Positions 32,161-43,725 of a stretch of DNA of 64,000 nucleotides are shown one piece after another. A model generated the notes under the pieces. That model was not told where the DNA came from. It ran no database searches and saw only the letters and a program-made list of their open reading frames with translations. Where the stretch lies: positions 177,423,919 through 177,487,918 of the forward strand of contig CM062288.1 of the NCBI GenBank assembly GCA_031216915.1, in the 5' to 3' direction. Positions within the stretch are counted from its first letter, which is position 1. Each line of letters opens with the position of its first letter. Made by a program: the position numbers and the translations under genes. The DNA is from Pictodentalium vernedei. Taxonomy: Eukaryota; Mollusca; Scaphopoda; Dentaliida; Dentaliidae.

Positions 32161-33059
32161 TCCAGCATCCCTCCCGATAAGCCCAACCTGGACACTAGAG
32201 TCTCCATATGGCTGAGGAGTTGGAGTCCCGATCCAAGACCATCACAGTCTAGCAGACTGGCGGATTGCAAAAAGTGTCAACCTTGATGAAGAACAACGTC
32301 TTCATAGCCTTGAAACTCAGCTTAGAGTCCAAAACGGTAAATGCTTCAACCTCCTGTACTGACAGGCAAGGTGCCCAGAAGCATGTTGCTCCACAGGCTG
32401 TAGGCGTGCGACCGATGATCGCAGCCGGGCTGACACTGTCAGCTGGTTTGATGGTTTGAGACCTGGAAGGAACCCAAACACAAAGTGAAGAGCTGCCCTC
32501 AAGTCAGAAGACTGTTGGCTCTCGACGTCAGGAATGTCAGACTCATCCCACAACTCAGCAGACATATAGCCCATCATGGGCAAACCAGCTGACACCTCCC
32601 ATGGTGTGGGCACACCAGGGGATCAAAAAGCGACCTGTTTCCAATACCGGGAGGCGGCGCCACAGGGGGCGCCCGGAAACCACTCGTAGCCTCGCTGGAA
32701 GCAACGGAAAAGGCTCTTGGACAGAACCTAAGTGAGCAAGGAGAGGGCCTCCCTAAGCTCACTGACTGTCGGAACAGAGCGACATGGAAACGAACTGACA
32801 AAGTGGCTTCACTCCTGACCCATTTACCAGCGAAGGATCAGATGAAGGCAGATGTGTAGTGGGGTATCACATACCCCGAGGATCAACAGAGCGGAAACTC
32901 AGGAGAGTCACCGTGGACATCTGCGTGACAGAAGGTCCAGGCTGCACAAAAAGCGTTGGTCACACAAAACTGGCCATGGGACCAGAGTGCATGGACGGAA
33001 ACGCCACGGAGCTCATGGTGACCCCACCATGAACATCTGAATCCATTGAGAAAAACTGA

Positions 33060-33860
33060 GGTACTTGACGGCTGAGAGACCACAGTAGAGGGTTCGGCCG
33101 GCAGCCCTTCCAACTTCGCCAAGTTGAAGTCAGGGAAGGCTGAGGCCAATACCCCACGTCTACACTACCAGACATCCCTGCAGACCCCTGCAGGGATAAA
33201 ACTGCTGTGCTCAATGGCTGAGAGGACACAGCATGGGGGTTCGGCAGCCACTTCCGACTTCGCCGAGTTGATGTAAGGGAAGGCTGAGGCCGATACCCCA
33301 CAACCACACAGACATCACTGCAGACCCCTGCAGGGTTAAGCCGAGGCCAGCTAAAATGGTGATCGATGACGTTGTAGACGGAACAGCAGTAGCAACAGAT
33401 ACGATGGGATGTTGAAGTCAGGGAAGGCTGAGGTCGATACCCCACGTCTACACTACCAGACACCGCTGCAGACCCCTGCAGGGAGAAAACTGCTGTGCTC
33501 AAGGACCTAGAGGACACAGCAGGGGGTTCGGTCGGCAGCCACCTCCGACTTCGCCGAGTTGAAGTCAGGGAAGGCTGAGGCCGATACCGCACGTCAACAC
33601 CACCAGACACCTCTGCAGACCCCTGCAGGGATAAAACTGCTGTGCTCAATGGCTGAGAGGACACAGCAGGGAGTTCAGTCGGTAGCCACTTCTGACTTCG
33701 CCGAGTTGAAGTAAGGAAAGGCTGAGGCCGATACCCCACAACCACACTACAGACATCACTGCAGACCCCTGCAGGGTTAAGCCAAGGCCGGCTAAAACGG
33801 TGACCGATGACGTTGTAAACGGAACAGTAGTAGCAGCAGATACGATGGGATGTTGGAACT
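33060..33860 (-). repeat. 147-bp (49-codon) tandem repeat in DIRS 5' region
   Basis: Five units begin with a 'gttgaagtcagggaaggctg'-like block at about 33126, 33270, 33414, 33561 and 33708. The period is about 144-147 bp, and minus-strand peptides repeat YRPQPSLTSTRRS about every 49 residues. Copy A shows one unit (about 46). Confidence 0.75.
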
Positions 33861-34019
33861 GGCACAAAAGGGGAGAGAGCCACCTAGCTCGGCCTCCAAA
33901 GGAGGAGTCACAACCCTAGTGACAGCCTCAGATGTCGACTGGAGAGGGGCATAGTCCCGGAACCAGGCATCTCTTCACCAGAAATCCAACAGCTCCGGCA
34001 GTATCCACCACGGTAAAAA

Positions 34020-34330
34020 AACCTGCACATCCCCTACGGATGGGGAATAACTCTCACCAGACGTGGTCGTGTTGGAAGGCCCCAAAACGACAGCGTTCCC
34101 CACCCCCTGCATGTGCAGGAGGAGCTGCACATCCCCCACGGAGGTGTAACTCTCACCAGACGTGGTCATGTCGTGAGGATCCAAAACAACAGCATTCCCC
34201 ACCTCCCACGGGTGCGGGAGGAGCTGAACATCCCCCATGGTATGACTCACACCAGAAGTGGTCGTGTCGGGAGGCCCCGAAACGACAGCGTCCCCCTCAC
34301 CCCCTCCCCCCTGTGGGTGTGGGAGAAACA
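34020..34330 (-). repeat. About 90-105 bp tandem repeat in DIRS 5' region
   Basis: Three units share 'cacatcccccacggagg' and 'ctcaccagacgtggtcgtg'. Copy A (about 360-470) carries a single unit, so the array length varies between family members. Confidence 0.7.
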
Positions 34331-34854
34331 TCCACGAGAACGCACCAAAACGAGGGCAAAAAAGGAATTGCCCTAAAGGAACCGAACTGGAAATAACTGG
34401 AAATAACAGAGGTGAGAGCAGAAGAAAAAGGTGAACTCAACAGATACATAAAGTAGAACACCCCCAACTACGAGAGACGGTGGGTACACGACAGAACCCG
34501 GATGGCCGACAGGGACCTAAAAAAACAGAAATTCAGCTCTCAACAGAGTGGAGAAATCCTGTCCATACAGTCCCTCATTGACAGCTAACTCCAATAATAA
34601 TAATAAAATTTATCAACCGAAAATTTTTATTTCTGAACCGCGTTGACACGATGTCGAAAGAACATTCACAAAAATGGAATATATAAATAAAATTCAATGA
34701 GAATGTGGTTGAAAATATTAACGAGAATATATAAAACACAGTCCTGTAATTATACGATCTTCAGATCCATAATTCCAGTCACAGGAAAACCATTATCGAC
34801 GAGTATTCTGAATTATCACTGTTTCGTAATGCAAATCGCACTTGGTTTGCTAGT

Positions 34855-35560
34855 GTTTTGTATGTAAACAAAAGACTTTTGAACTCAATTCTAGCTGCTA
34901 TAGGAAGCCAATGAAGATTTTTTAACCGAATAGTAATGTGTTTGTTCTTCTTAGTGCGAGTCACAATACGAGCAGTTGTATTTTGTATAATCTGCAATCT
35001 ATTTATCTGCTTGTTGATGAGCCCACATAGAACATTGCAATAATCCAAATGCATGCACAAGACATTCTGTGGCACTTTTCATTAAGATTTTCCGGGCTCG
35101 ACCAATTTTCCTGATATGAAAATTTGTGGACTGGCAGATTTTCGATACATGGGAAGTCATGGTCAAATGTGTGTTGAAGTACACAGTCACGTTTTTGACA
35201 GTAGTTGATGGGTTGATAATGGTGTTAACCACTTTAAGAGGAGGCAAAATGTCTGGTGCTGGTTTAAACCTGAAGAAAAAAATAATGAGTTCTGCTTTGT
35301 CATCATTTTGTTTACGTTTCTTCACAAGCATAAAGACCATGATGTCTTCAATACATTTACTCACAATCTGAAATTTTACTTCAGTGTCTACCAAATCAGA
35401 GCATTTGAATTCTACGTAAATTTGAGAGTCACTGGCATAGAAATGGTAGTCGATTCTGTATGAACGAATAATCTCCCCCAAAGGGCTGCATGTAAACTGT
35501 AAAGAAGGTAGGACCCAGGACAGAACCCTTTGGCAATGAAAACCTAAGTGCTATCTGTTC
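34855..35560 (-). pseudogene. LINE reverse transcriptase fragment (CR1/L2-like)
   Basis: Minus-strand peptides show a LINE reverse transcriptase C-terminal half: GEIIRSYRIDYHFYASDSQIYV, where functional enzymes have YADDTQ, then IRKIGRARKIL, ATECLVHAF, and in another frame LDYCNVLCGLINKQINRLQ, TARIVTRTKK and LKNLHWLPIAARIEFKSLLF. The catalytic Asp-Asp is replaced (ASDS), and the frame shifts near 35040 between LVHAF and LDYCN, so this is dead. The 3' part is cut off at the junction with the DIRS element near 34850. The LDYCN...LQ..QN..AR and HWLP blocks suggest the CR1/L2 group. Confidence 0.75.
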
Positions 35561-35719
35561 TGACTGAACATCCTCAATTTATCTGATGGTGGTGTCTTTC
35601 TCACCTTCCTTTGCCAGAGAATTTATAGTGTTCCTGTTCACCCCATGCTGTGTTTCCAGGATTACAATACTCAGTTGAAAAGAGATTTTAATGTTCGTTA
35701 GAGTAGGCATGAGGGGGCC

Positions 35720-35975
35720 AGGCCTGAAAATAAGCCATCTGACATTTGCAGAATGAGGTCCCCAGAGGGTGAATTTGATGATGCTATCCCATACAGTTGT
35801 CCAATTCATCCTCTGGGTGCCTCTTTCTGTTCTGTTGTGAGACCCTGATTCAGACGGAGGTTCACAGAGGGTAAATTTAGTGATGCTACCCTGCTGTGCA
35901 GGGTAGCATCACGAAATTCACCCTCTGGGGACTTCATTTTGCAGATGACAGTCTGCATATTTTCTGACTTGGAGG
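35720..35975. mobile_element. Foldback MITE M4, copy 1
   Basis: The ends 'ggcctgaaaataagc' and a decayed complement enclose arms with 'gtccccagagggtgaatttg'. An inner palindrome 'gatgctaccctg ctg tgcagggtagcatc' lies near 35895. Related copies are at 48100-48352 and 54287-54537. Confidence 0.7.
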
Positions 35976-36164
35976 GGGCTTGTTTGAAATGTTTGAACAC
36001 TAGCTTGTGGTAATCTGCTTTAGAAAAGAAATAGCATCCAGCTGGTTAAAACGATTCCTCTTAGAAATGTTCAAACCTGTTAATTAAAACAATTCAAGTG
36101 ATTGCGTTTGTGGATTTACCACAATGGCAAGAAAATGAATTGTTTTGAAATCAACAGATATAAA

Positions 36165-36405
36165 TTTATTTATTGATTTATTGGCGTTTAAGGTCACATA
36201 TTTTTGCACAATGGCTAATCATGACCACAACATGAGTATCAACTCAAGACCAGAGGCGGGCATTAATAAGCCATGTTGCCCATTTTAGAGAGGGTTTGCA
36301 CCTCCCAAGCATTGGTGACTGGGTCCTATTTTACCCGTAAAACAGAGTCTGTTTACCGCAGCGAACAGGCACTGCTTCACTTTCCGGGAGTTCCTGTGGG
36401 GATAG
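36165..36405 (-). mobile_element. SINE-B copy with SINE-A-like tail part
   Basis: 'ttggcgtttaaggtcacata', then 'gcacaatggctaatcatgac' as in SINE-A, then the SINE-B body from 'gcccattttagagagggttt' to 'cactttccgggagttcctgt'. It looks like a composite of the two families. Confidence 0.6.
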
Positions 36406-36839
36406 ACATTAATTAGCTGCCTCATAAACTGTTATACTAATTAAAATTAAATCTGTTCCAACATTCGACAAAGATGATTAGACAAGTTGCAACAAGATTT
36501 TCTTATAACTACAGTTAGTTAATATTTATTCAATTGTGTTGTGGAGGCATTGTATGTATATAAATTTGTTAACTGTTTGTAAAAGTTAGTCTGAAAAGCT
36601 GATCATTAAGAAATGTCAGACAGAGTTTGGTTATCGGCTCTTGTTAACATTCTTGCCATGTTTTCTGGAGTTCCAGTAGATAGTTATTAAATTTGTTAGA
36701 GTGTTGTAAAGGCGTTTTGTTTTCCTATTTTAAGTGAAGTCCCAGGTACAAAATGTCTTTGTGACCAAAGATCCCTGATGTGGTATTTTGGAAATGTGGA
36801 AATCAAGTGTTCCATTTTGCACTCCACATTCGTCAGCAG

Positions 36840-37040
36840 AGGGCAAAGTCTCATCATTAAACATACAAAAACACGGAGCATATTAATGCAGTTCAACCAA
36901 GTTCTACACCTAAATGGCAAACTGGCAATATCCGGACTGAAACACAAGTCAAGATTGGCCAATAATTTATACCAATGCTGCCCAATGTAGTATGGCAGTC
37001 TTATCTTATCAATAAAACAGAACTTGATAGCCACAAGTAA
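36840..37040 (-). mobile_element. Decayed SINE-B
   Basis: Only 'aatttataccaatgctgccc' and 'caataaaacagaacttgat' are clear. The remainder of 36406-37130 shows nothing. Confidence 0.4.
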
Positions 37041-37134
37041 CTGGTAAAGATTTAATAGTGCCATGAGCACATCACTACACTATTTATTTAAGGTTTAAAA
37101 AAAAAAAAAACAAAAACAAAAAAAAAACAAACAC

Positions 37135-37260
37135 ATTTTCAAAAGATTTCAACAAAACTATATCATGTGACTCCTCCCCCACTCACGGGAATGGGCTTGA
37201 CAAACTCATTCCAAAGAGGGGGCACAGGATATGGTTTTGTTGAAATTTTTTGTTAACTAA
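37135..37260. mobile_element. Decayed TTAA MITE, family T2
   Basis: The central inverted part is clear ('tttcaacaaaactatatcatg ... atatggttttgttgaaa', cf. 59124-59364), but both ends are lost. Confidence 0.5.
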
Positions 37261-37358
37261 ACATGCTCTCAATTGAAAATAAAATATGTTTTCATTTTTG
37301 GAATTCACTTCAAAATAATTCCACAATCCAGAATAAGTATTTCCACTAGTTCCTTGAA

Positions 37359-37440
37359 TTTTGTACTCTATGTAACCTGTAACCAACAAACCCTGTGCAT
37401 TTTGTACTCTATGTAACCTGTAACCAACAAACCCTCTGCA
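37359..37440. repeat. 41-bp tandem duplication
   Basis: Two nearly identical units starting 'ttttgtactctatgtaacct'. Recent by its low divergence. Confidence 0.75.
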
Positions 37441-37501
37441 TTTTAACTGCCTTAGTCAGTGTATGTTTTTATGTAGTTTGCAATATGGCATTTATCAATT
37501 T

Positions 37502-37570
37502 TTTTATAGCCAGAAAGTGTGACTAACCCTGTGCATTGCACAGGGTTAGTCACACTTTTTGGTTATAAAA
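37502..37570. repeat. Near-perfect palindrome
   Basis: 'aaagtgtgactaaccctg' is mirrored by its complement around 'tgcattgca', extending imperfectly to 'ttttatagcc' and 'ggttataaaa'. Confidence 0.75.
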
Positions 37571-37737
37571 AAAAATCATTATTAACTGAGTTACTAACAA
37601 TGTGCACTGTACAGCCTTAATTTAAATCTCATCTACATGAACTTTTTACCCAACATAATGGCCAAAACCAGCCAGCACTATTCTCAAAGAGCATTGAAAC
37701 TCAGCTTTTGACACCTCACTGGAATGGATTGTGGCAC

Positions 37738-38487
37738 TAGGCCCCCGCGAATATGAATTTTTTTTTGACTCGAGCTTGCCAAAAAAATCTTCGAGTCAAC
37801 CGAATATCAAATTCAAACTAAGTTAGCCAAAACAAAGTGTCCAAGTGCGGTTTCGTACGCGATTTTTCCAGTTTAAAATAGCCACATTAGCATTGTTTTG
37901 GCATTGTACTGATGATTTATCCACATATTCATGCTATTATTCAACAGTTTGTACATTAACAATGCAGCACACTTGAATGCATGGTCAAATAGGAGACAAA
38001 GAATCTGTATGTATCTCCCTTCTTGACTTTAAGCTTGGCATCGTCTGATCTTGCCTTGTCATGAAGCGATGGATGCTTCTTACTGAAGTGTACTAGAGGC
38101 GAGATATAGTCCCTGTCGCTTGGGTTTTGTACAAAGTTTTACATGATTGTATTACACGTGTATGTAGCCCTGGCTTTCTTTATCCACTGTAAAAAATGAG
38201 TGTATTACCAATGTCATTGGGAATCTCGCAACACACGTGATTCCAAATGACATTGGTAACACACAGTATGTTCCATGTTGACGATGTGTGCTGTGGTTTG
38301 TGCTCAATTCCTCACAGTGTTTTGACAATTTAGCCAGTATTAAATGTACATATACCAAGACATTTATTATTTTTTTCTTTTCATATTCCATTTTTACGTT
38401 CGCGATTTTATTTTCGACTCGAATTCGACTCGAATTTACTGATCGACTTGACTTCGACTCGAACTATCGAATATTTGCAGGGTCCTA
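37738..38487 (-). mobile_element. Non-autonomous hAT element, copy 1
   Basis: Ends TAGGCCCCCGCGAATAT and ATATTTGCAGGGTCCTA form inverted termini rich in 'gactcga' repeats. The flanking 8-mers TGTGGCAC and TGTGGGAA match at six of eight positions, an aged hAT-type duplication. It is the reverse-orientation homologue of 39967-40674. Confidence 0.75.
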
Positions 38488-38699
38488 TGTGGGAATGTTT
38501 TTTTTTTAGTGAATTCCAAAAATGAAAACATAATCTATTTTCAATTAATAGCTTCTTAATAATTTTTTTTCAACTGCACAATTTGTATAATAAGTGTGTG
38601 AATGAGACTGATTCATTAGGACAGGGGTTAAACAAGAATGAATTGGTTACATTCCAAGTTGCATTAGGGAAAATTTCACTTTTTGGCCATTAGTGTACA

Positions 38700-38910
38700 G
38701 AGAGTTGTAGTCATGTTCAGCACCTGTGGCCATTTCAAAACTGCAACATAAGTATAAAGTCAAATTTAAATCATTTATACCTGTGCTGCCCACTTTAAAG
38801 GACGAACTACCCCAGGTGCTGGTTACCGGGTCCTATTTTCCCAGTAAAACAGAACTTCTTTATGTCAATATAGAAGCACTGTTCCACTTCCAAAGGTTTC
38901 CATAGGGAAA
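38700..38910 (-). mobile_element. SINE-B copy, tail lost
   Basis: 'cctgtgctgcccactttaaa', 'cccaggtgctggttaccggg' and 'ccagtaaaacagaacttct' follow the family order. From 38911 to 39690 nothing was recognised. Confidence 0.55.
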
Positions 38911-39691
38911 AAAATCACTACAAGAGTGAAAAGGAATTTTACAGCATTTTCACAAGCCTTTAGCATGAGATGTTTTCACCATAGTATGGTGGTTAAATTT
39001 CCTTCTCTTGATATTTGCCTTACATTCATCAAGTACATGAAAAACAGGTCAAACAAGATATCTGCGTTTCCGGCAGAACCTCATAGAATCGTGTAAAACC
39101 TTTCTAGTATGAACAATAACTCACCATGAAAAGAAACTTGCAATTATTAGTAAGGAAAGGAATCAACGATTTCAATAAGAATATGAACATAAAATATTGA
39201 CTCTACAAAAATGGTCGAAGGATCTGAAATATTTCTAATATCATGATAGATAGCAAATCAATACTTGTCTACCAGGAGCCCATATCAACTCACTGTGGTT
39301 TCTCGAGATGATGTTTGTTATAAGAGGAAATAGAAAACAATGCTCTTTTTCATACAAAATAGTGCACTTGAGCTCTACAGAAATAATACACAAAGGTTTT
39401 TAGAAGAGAACAACATATAGTTAAAGTTCAAACACACAATAAAACTTGTATGGTTCTATGCACACTTTACTGCCTTTTGTTGGGGACACTGTATATGGCG
39501 TGGCTTCTGAAAATCAACCGTTAAAATTTAACAGTTAAATAAGACTTCAGACTTTTGCACAAGTTGATTTTCTTGTTTTGGCTCCAAGTTATCTTCTCTA
39601 ATAACAATCTATAAACAGTGACAACATACTCTTCATAATATCTAAGCCTAAATGATATTGATCTAATCAATGGTAAGGCTAGAAGAACCTG

Positions 39692-39870
39692 TTATTTATT
39701 TCTTGATTTTTAGGATCACTTTCAGCATCTATGGCTATATCATGACCACAACATAGGCAGGAAGGCAAGTTTAGCCAATTGTTTATACTTATGCTGTCCA
39801 CTTTTATCAGTAAAGCAGAACTTGTTTACTGCAGTAAACAAGCACTTTCTGTGGTTCCCATGGGGGAGAG
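39692..39870 (-). mobile_element. SINE-B copy, internally shortened
   Basis: 'actttcagcatctatggc', 'tatgctgtccacttttatc' and 'acagaacttgtttactgcag' are present; the segment between 'ccactt' and 'ttatcagtaaa' is missing relative to other copies. Confidence 0.6.
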
Positions 39871-39966
39871 AAGAAGCTTGTTAAATGCCAATGAAAAAAA
39901 ATACAATTATCAAGAATTATTCATTAACTATTAATACTTAAGCAGTTGTTCACCTTTTGGTTGCAA

Positions 39967-40674
39967 TAGACCCCTGCGAATATTCGATTGTTTGAGTCGA
40001 AGTCAAATCGATCAACAAATTTGAGTCGACTTCGAGTCGAAAATAAAATCACGAATATAAAAATCAAATTTGAAAAAAACTTATTAATAAATGTCTCAGT
40101 ATACGCACATTAGAAATACTGGCTAACTTGTCAAAACAATGCAAGGAAATGAGTGTGAACTGCAAGCACACATCATCAACATGGAACTTTAAGCGTATTA
40201 CCAATGTCATTCAGAATCACGCGTGTTGCACACTTCCAAATGACATCGGTAACACACTCATATTTTACAGTGGATAAAGCCACGGCTACCTACATGTGTA
40301 ATACATGTAAGACCTTGTACAAAACCCAAACGACAGGGACTAAATCTCGCCTCTGGTACACTTCTGTAAGAAGCATCCATCGCTTCATGATAAGACATAA
40401 TCGGATGATGCCAAGCCAAGAAGGGAGCGAAGAAATCACAGGTACATACAGATTGTTTGTCTCCTATTCAACCATGCATTCAAGTGTGCTGCATTGTTAA
40501 CGTATGAACTGTTGAATGTTAGCATTAATATGTGGATAAATCATCAGCACAATGCCAAAACAATCCTAATGTGGCTATTTTAAATTGGAAATATCACATA
40601 CGAAACCACACTTGGACACCTGGTTTCAGCTAACTTGGTTCGAATTCGATGTTTGGTTGACTCGCAGGGGCCTA
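39967..40674 (+). mobile_element. Non-autonomous hAT element, copy 2, perfect 8-bp target duplication
   Basis: GGTTGCAA occurs exactly at 39959-39966 and 40675-40682, and the element runs from TAGACCCCTGCGAATAT to ACTCGCAGGGGCCTA. The 8-bp duplication and termini identify the hAT superfamily. A plus-strand frame at 40204-40500 contains SYFTVDKATATYMCNTCK followed by a His-rich end (HRFMIRH), reminiscent of the BED zinc finger at the N-terminus of hAT transposases. This suggests the element derives from a transposase gene by internal deletion. No catalytic domain remains. Confidence 0.85.
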
Positions 40675-40682
40675 GGTTGCAA

Positions 40683-41002
40683 CCAATAAATTTCATAGTG
40701 ATCATTCATTATCTTTGGCTATATCATAATAGAAACACAAGTGTGATGTCAAGCTGAACTAAATGTTTTTATATGCTTGCCTGTGAATCATCACAAATTA
40801 TCTATAAGATATTTCGTGATATCTATCAAGTTGATGGATAACGAGGAACATTCCTCAGTAGCTACCCAAATGACATCACGCTTCGGTGCATCACTTCGCC
40901 TTCAATAATGTTATAAGCAATTAAATGCCGGCTTTACCTGCTATTCCAATCAGATCTGGTGATTATATGACTGAAAAATTAGATATATAATAATAATAAA
41001 AT
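40683..41002. other. Interval with SINE-B trace
   Basis: 'tatctttggctatatcata' near 40710 is a trace of SINE-B; otherwise nothing recognised. Confidence 0.35.
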
Positions 41003-43019
41003 AAACAAGAGGCCCCAGGGGGCCTGAGGGCACTCACCTGATATGGTAGCCTAAATATCAACCCAGAGAATTGATTTCCACAAGTTGCATCTGCTCCTCC
41101 TAAGAAAAGCTTATACCAAATATCCAAATATTCTGACCAGAGGATCTAAAAAATGATTTTTAAAGAATAATCCTCATACTGAACTAAGTCATAATTCGAG
41201 CTCCCACAGGGAGCCCATATATGAACCCAGGGACTTGGCTTTAACAAACCTGAATCTCACACCCCTAAGGATTCTGCACACCAAATATCAAAACATTCCG
41301 ACTGCTGGATCTGAAGAAGAAGATTTTTAAAGAAAATTCCTCATTTTGAACCAAGTTACAATTCGAGCTCCCACAATCAGCCCAAATATGGACCTAGGGA
41401 CATGGCTTGAACAAACTTGAATCTTACCCCCCTAAGGATGCTGCATAAAAAATATCAAAAGCATTCATCTGCTGGATCTGAAGATTTTTAAAGAAAATTC
41501 CTCATTTTGAACTAAGTTGTCATTCAGGCTCTCAAAGTGAGCCCAAATATGAACCAAGGGACTTGGCTTGAACAAACTTGAATCTCAGCCCCCTAAGGTT
41601 GCTCCATGCCAAATATCAAAACATTCCAACTGCTGAATCTGAAGAAGAAAATTTTTAAAGAAAAATTCCTCATATTGACTAAGTTATAAATATGGACCCA
41701 TGGACTTGGCTTTAACACACTTGAATCCCCCCTCCCCCCCAAGGATGCTACTCACCACATATCAAACCATTCCGACTGCTGGATCTGAAGAAGATTTTTT
41801 AAGAAAATTCCTCATTTTGAACAAAGTTACAATTCAAGCTCCCACAGTGAGCCCAAATATGGACCTAGGGACATGGTTGAACAAACTTGAATCTCACCCC
41901 CCTAAGGATGCTGCATACCAAATATCACAAGATTCTGCCTGCTGGATCTTGAGAAGAAGATTTTCAAAGAAATTTGCCTGAAATGCACTAAGTTCAATTT
42001 GGGCTTCTATAGTGAGCCCAAATATAAACCCAGGGAGCCGATTTGAACAAACTTGAATCAGATCCACCCCACAATGTTGCATACCAAATATCAAAAGATT
42101 CTGCCTGCTGGATCTTGAGAAGAAGATTTTCAAAGAAATTTGTCTGAAATGCACTAAGTTCAAATTTGGGCTCCTATACTGAGCCCAAATATGAACCCAG
42201 GGGGCCGATTTGAACAAACTTGAATCAGATCCACCCTCCAATGTTGCATACCAAATATCAAAAGATTCTGCCTGCTGGATCTGGAGAAGAAGATTTTTTA
42301 ATGTTTTTCCCATTGCCTACAGTGTTAAAAAGTGCTGACTCAGCACTTTTTCAATGTCCCGAAACTGTACCCTATGATAAAACCGATGGCAATTTTTTTT
42401 TACCAATTCTTTCTGTTGGTCCTAAGGAAGCTTCACACCAAATAAAAATTCTCGGTGCCGTGCAGTTTTGGAGATATGGGCGTTTTAATTTTTTTCTATT
42501 TTTAGCTCCTGCGGTTCCCATGGGGCTACGGGAAAAAAAAAATCAGCATAAATTAGGTACTTATGACCCAATAAGCCCTCACATAAAATTTGGTTCAAAT
42601 CAGCCTCTCGGTTTGGAAAATAGAAATTTTGGGCGGGGCCAAAAATTTTGCCCCTCCCATAACAACGCCAAGTATAGCCCCACAAACTTCTCTTGAACAA
42701 ATCTGAGTCTACACCTCAAAAGGAAGCTGCACACCAAATATCAAGTCTCTGCTACTGCTGGTTCATGAGAAGATTTTTTAAGATTTCAGCACACTTTTTG
42801 GGTGTGGCCCTACCCACGGGCGGGGCAACTTGATTTGAACAAAATCAAATTGCGATGTCATAACAAACTATTATCTCAAATATCAATTAAATTGGTTCAG
42901 CGGTTTGGGAAGAGAAGACGCAAACACCATGTTCACGGATGACGGACGCCGGACGACGGACGACGGACGGTGAGTGATCACTATAGCTCTCCTGACTGAA
43001 AGTCAGGTGAGCTAAAAAG
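41003..43019. mobile_element. Helitron-like core-repeat element, copy 4
   Basis: Starts 'aaacaagaggccccaggggg' and ends with the perfect hairpin CCTGACT GAA AGTCAGG (42991-43007) plus CTAA (43012-43015). The interior carries about seven units of roughly 165 bp (e.g. 'gagctcccac' at about 41198 and 41365). A 'cggacgacggacg' microsatellite lies at 42946-42971 shortly before the end. It is the cleanest copy for defining the element. No protein domain seen. Confidence 0.65.
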
Positions 43020-43448
43020 TAAAATAATTAGATGTATAGAAAGTGACTCTGAGACTGGCGACAGTGATACTGAGTGCTGAACTGGGTAACTTTTCTGAAA
43101 AACCTTGTTGGTCGTTTCACCCAGGAAGTTTTTTTTTGATGAGTCTGCACACTCAATTCCAAATTCCTTGTAAATTGACATTTAAAATGCTCAAAACATT
43201 AATGAAAAACATGAGAATATTTTCATTTGTGGTATTGTAATTATTGAATTTCATCTGTGAGTTGAACAATTATCATGGGAAAGTGGGACACTATTTTTTT
43301 ATGTTTGAATGATTTGGCTAGAACTGGCTTGAAAGAACGATCAGCTGATTTTGTTATTGTTTTGAAACTTATGTGTTTGCAGTGAAATTGGGTTGAATAT
43401 TGCACAGAAAAATGTCACATATCATATAATAAAAAGAAAATCTATGCT

Positions 43449-43562
43449 ATTTTAGTGAATATCGAGAATTATCTCATTCGTGTGGACCTGTTTGCTTGTG
43501 CTCTGGAAAAATAAAACTTTTAGGTTCACACTCATGAGATAATTCCCGATATTCACTAAAAT
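43449..43562. repeat. Inverted repeat, 41-bp arms, 32-bp spacer
   Basis: Arms 43449-43489 ('ttttagtgaatatcgagaat...') and 43522-43562 are complementary with few mismatches. No flanking duplication recognised. Confidence 0.75.
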
Positions 43563-43569
43563 TGTGTAG

Positions 43570-43725
43570 ATATCCTCTGTATATCTATGTTGCCCACTTT
43601 TGAGGACTTCCATCCCAGGTGGACTGACAATGAGTACTGAGTCCTATTTTTACCAGTACAACATAACTTGTTCACCGCCAAAAATAAGCACTACTCCACT
43701 TCCCAGTTTCCCATGGGGAATGCTT
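43570..43725 (-). mobile_element. SINE-B copy, 5' part
   Basis: 'tgcccacttttgaggacttcc' through 'cacttcccagtttcccatgg' in family order; the tail half is absent. The interval 43726-44498 shows nothing. Confidence 0.55.

Larger units (their letters stand above)
29250..34850 (-). mobile_element. DIRS-type tyrosine-recombinase retroelement, copy B (broken)
   Basis: Reading on the minus strand from right to left, it has a gag-like region with internal repeats, parts of a reverse transcriptase, RNase H, a tyrosine recombinase, an internal complementary region and a left inverted terminal repeat. This order, with the recombinase next to the complementary region, is that of DIRS1-like elements. The right terminus is missing: around 34850 it gives way to LINE sequence. 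No frame is complete, and I would guess at least five breaks across the coding part, so it is an old, inactive fossil. Copy A at 1-1275 supplies the family's other terminus. Confidence 0.8.

Noticed and set aside
35579-35809. 76-codon minus frame just 5' of the LINE fragment
   Set aside because: No LINE motif was recognised in it, and it runs into MITE M4; not added to the LINE call.
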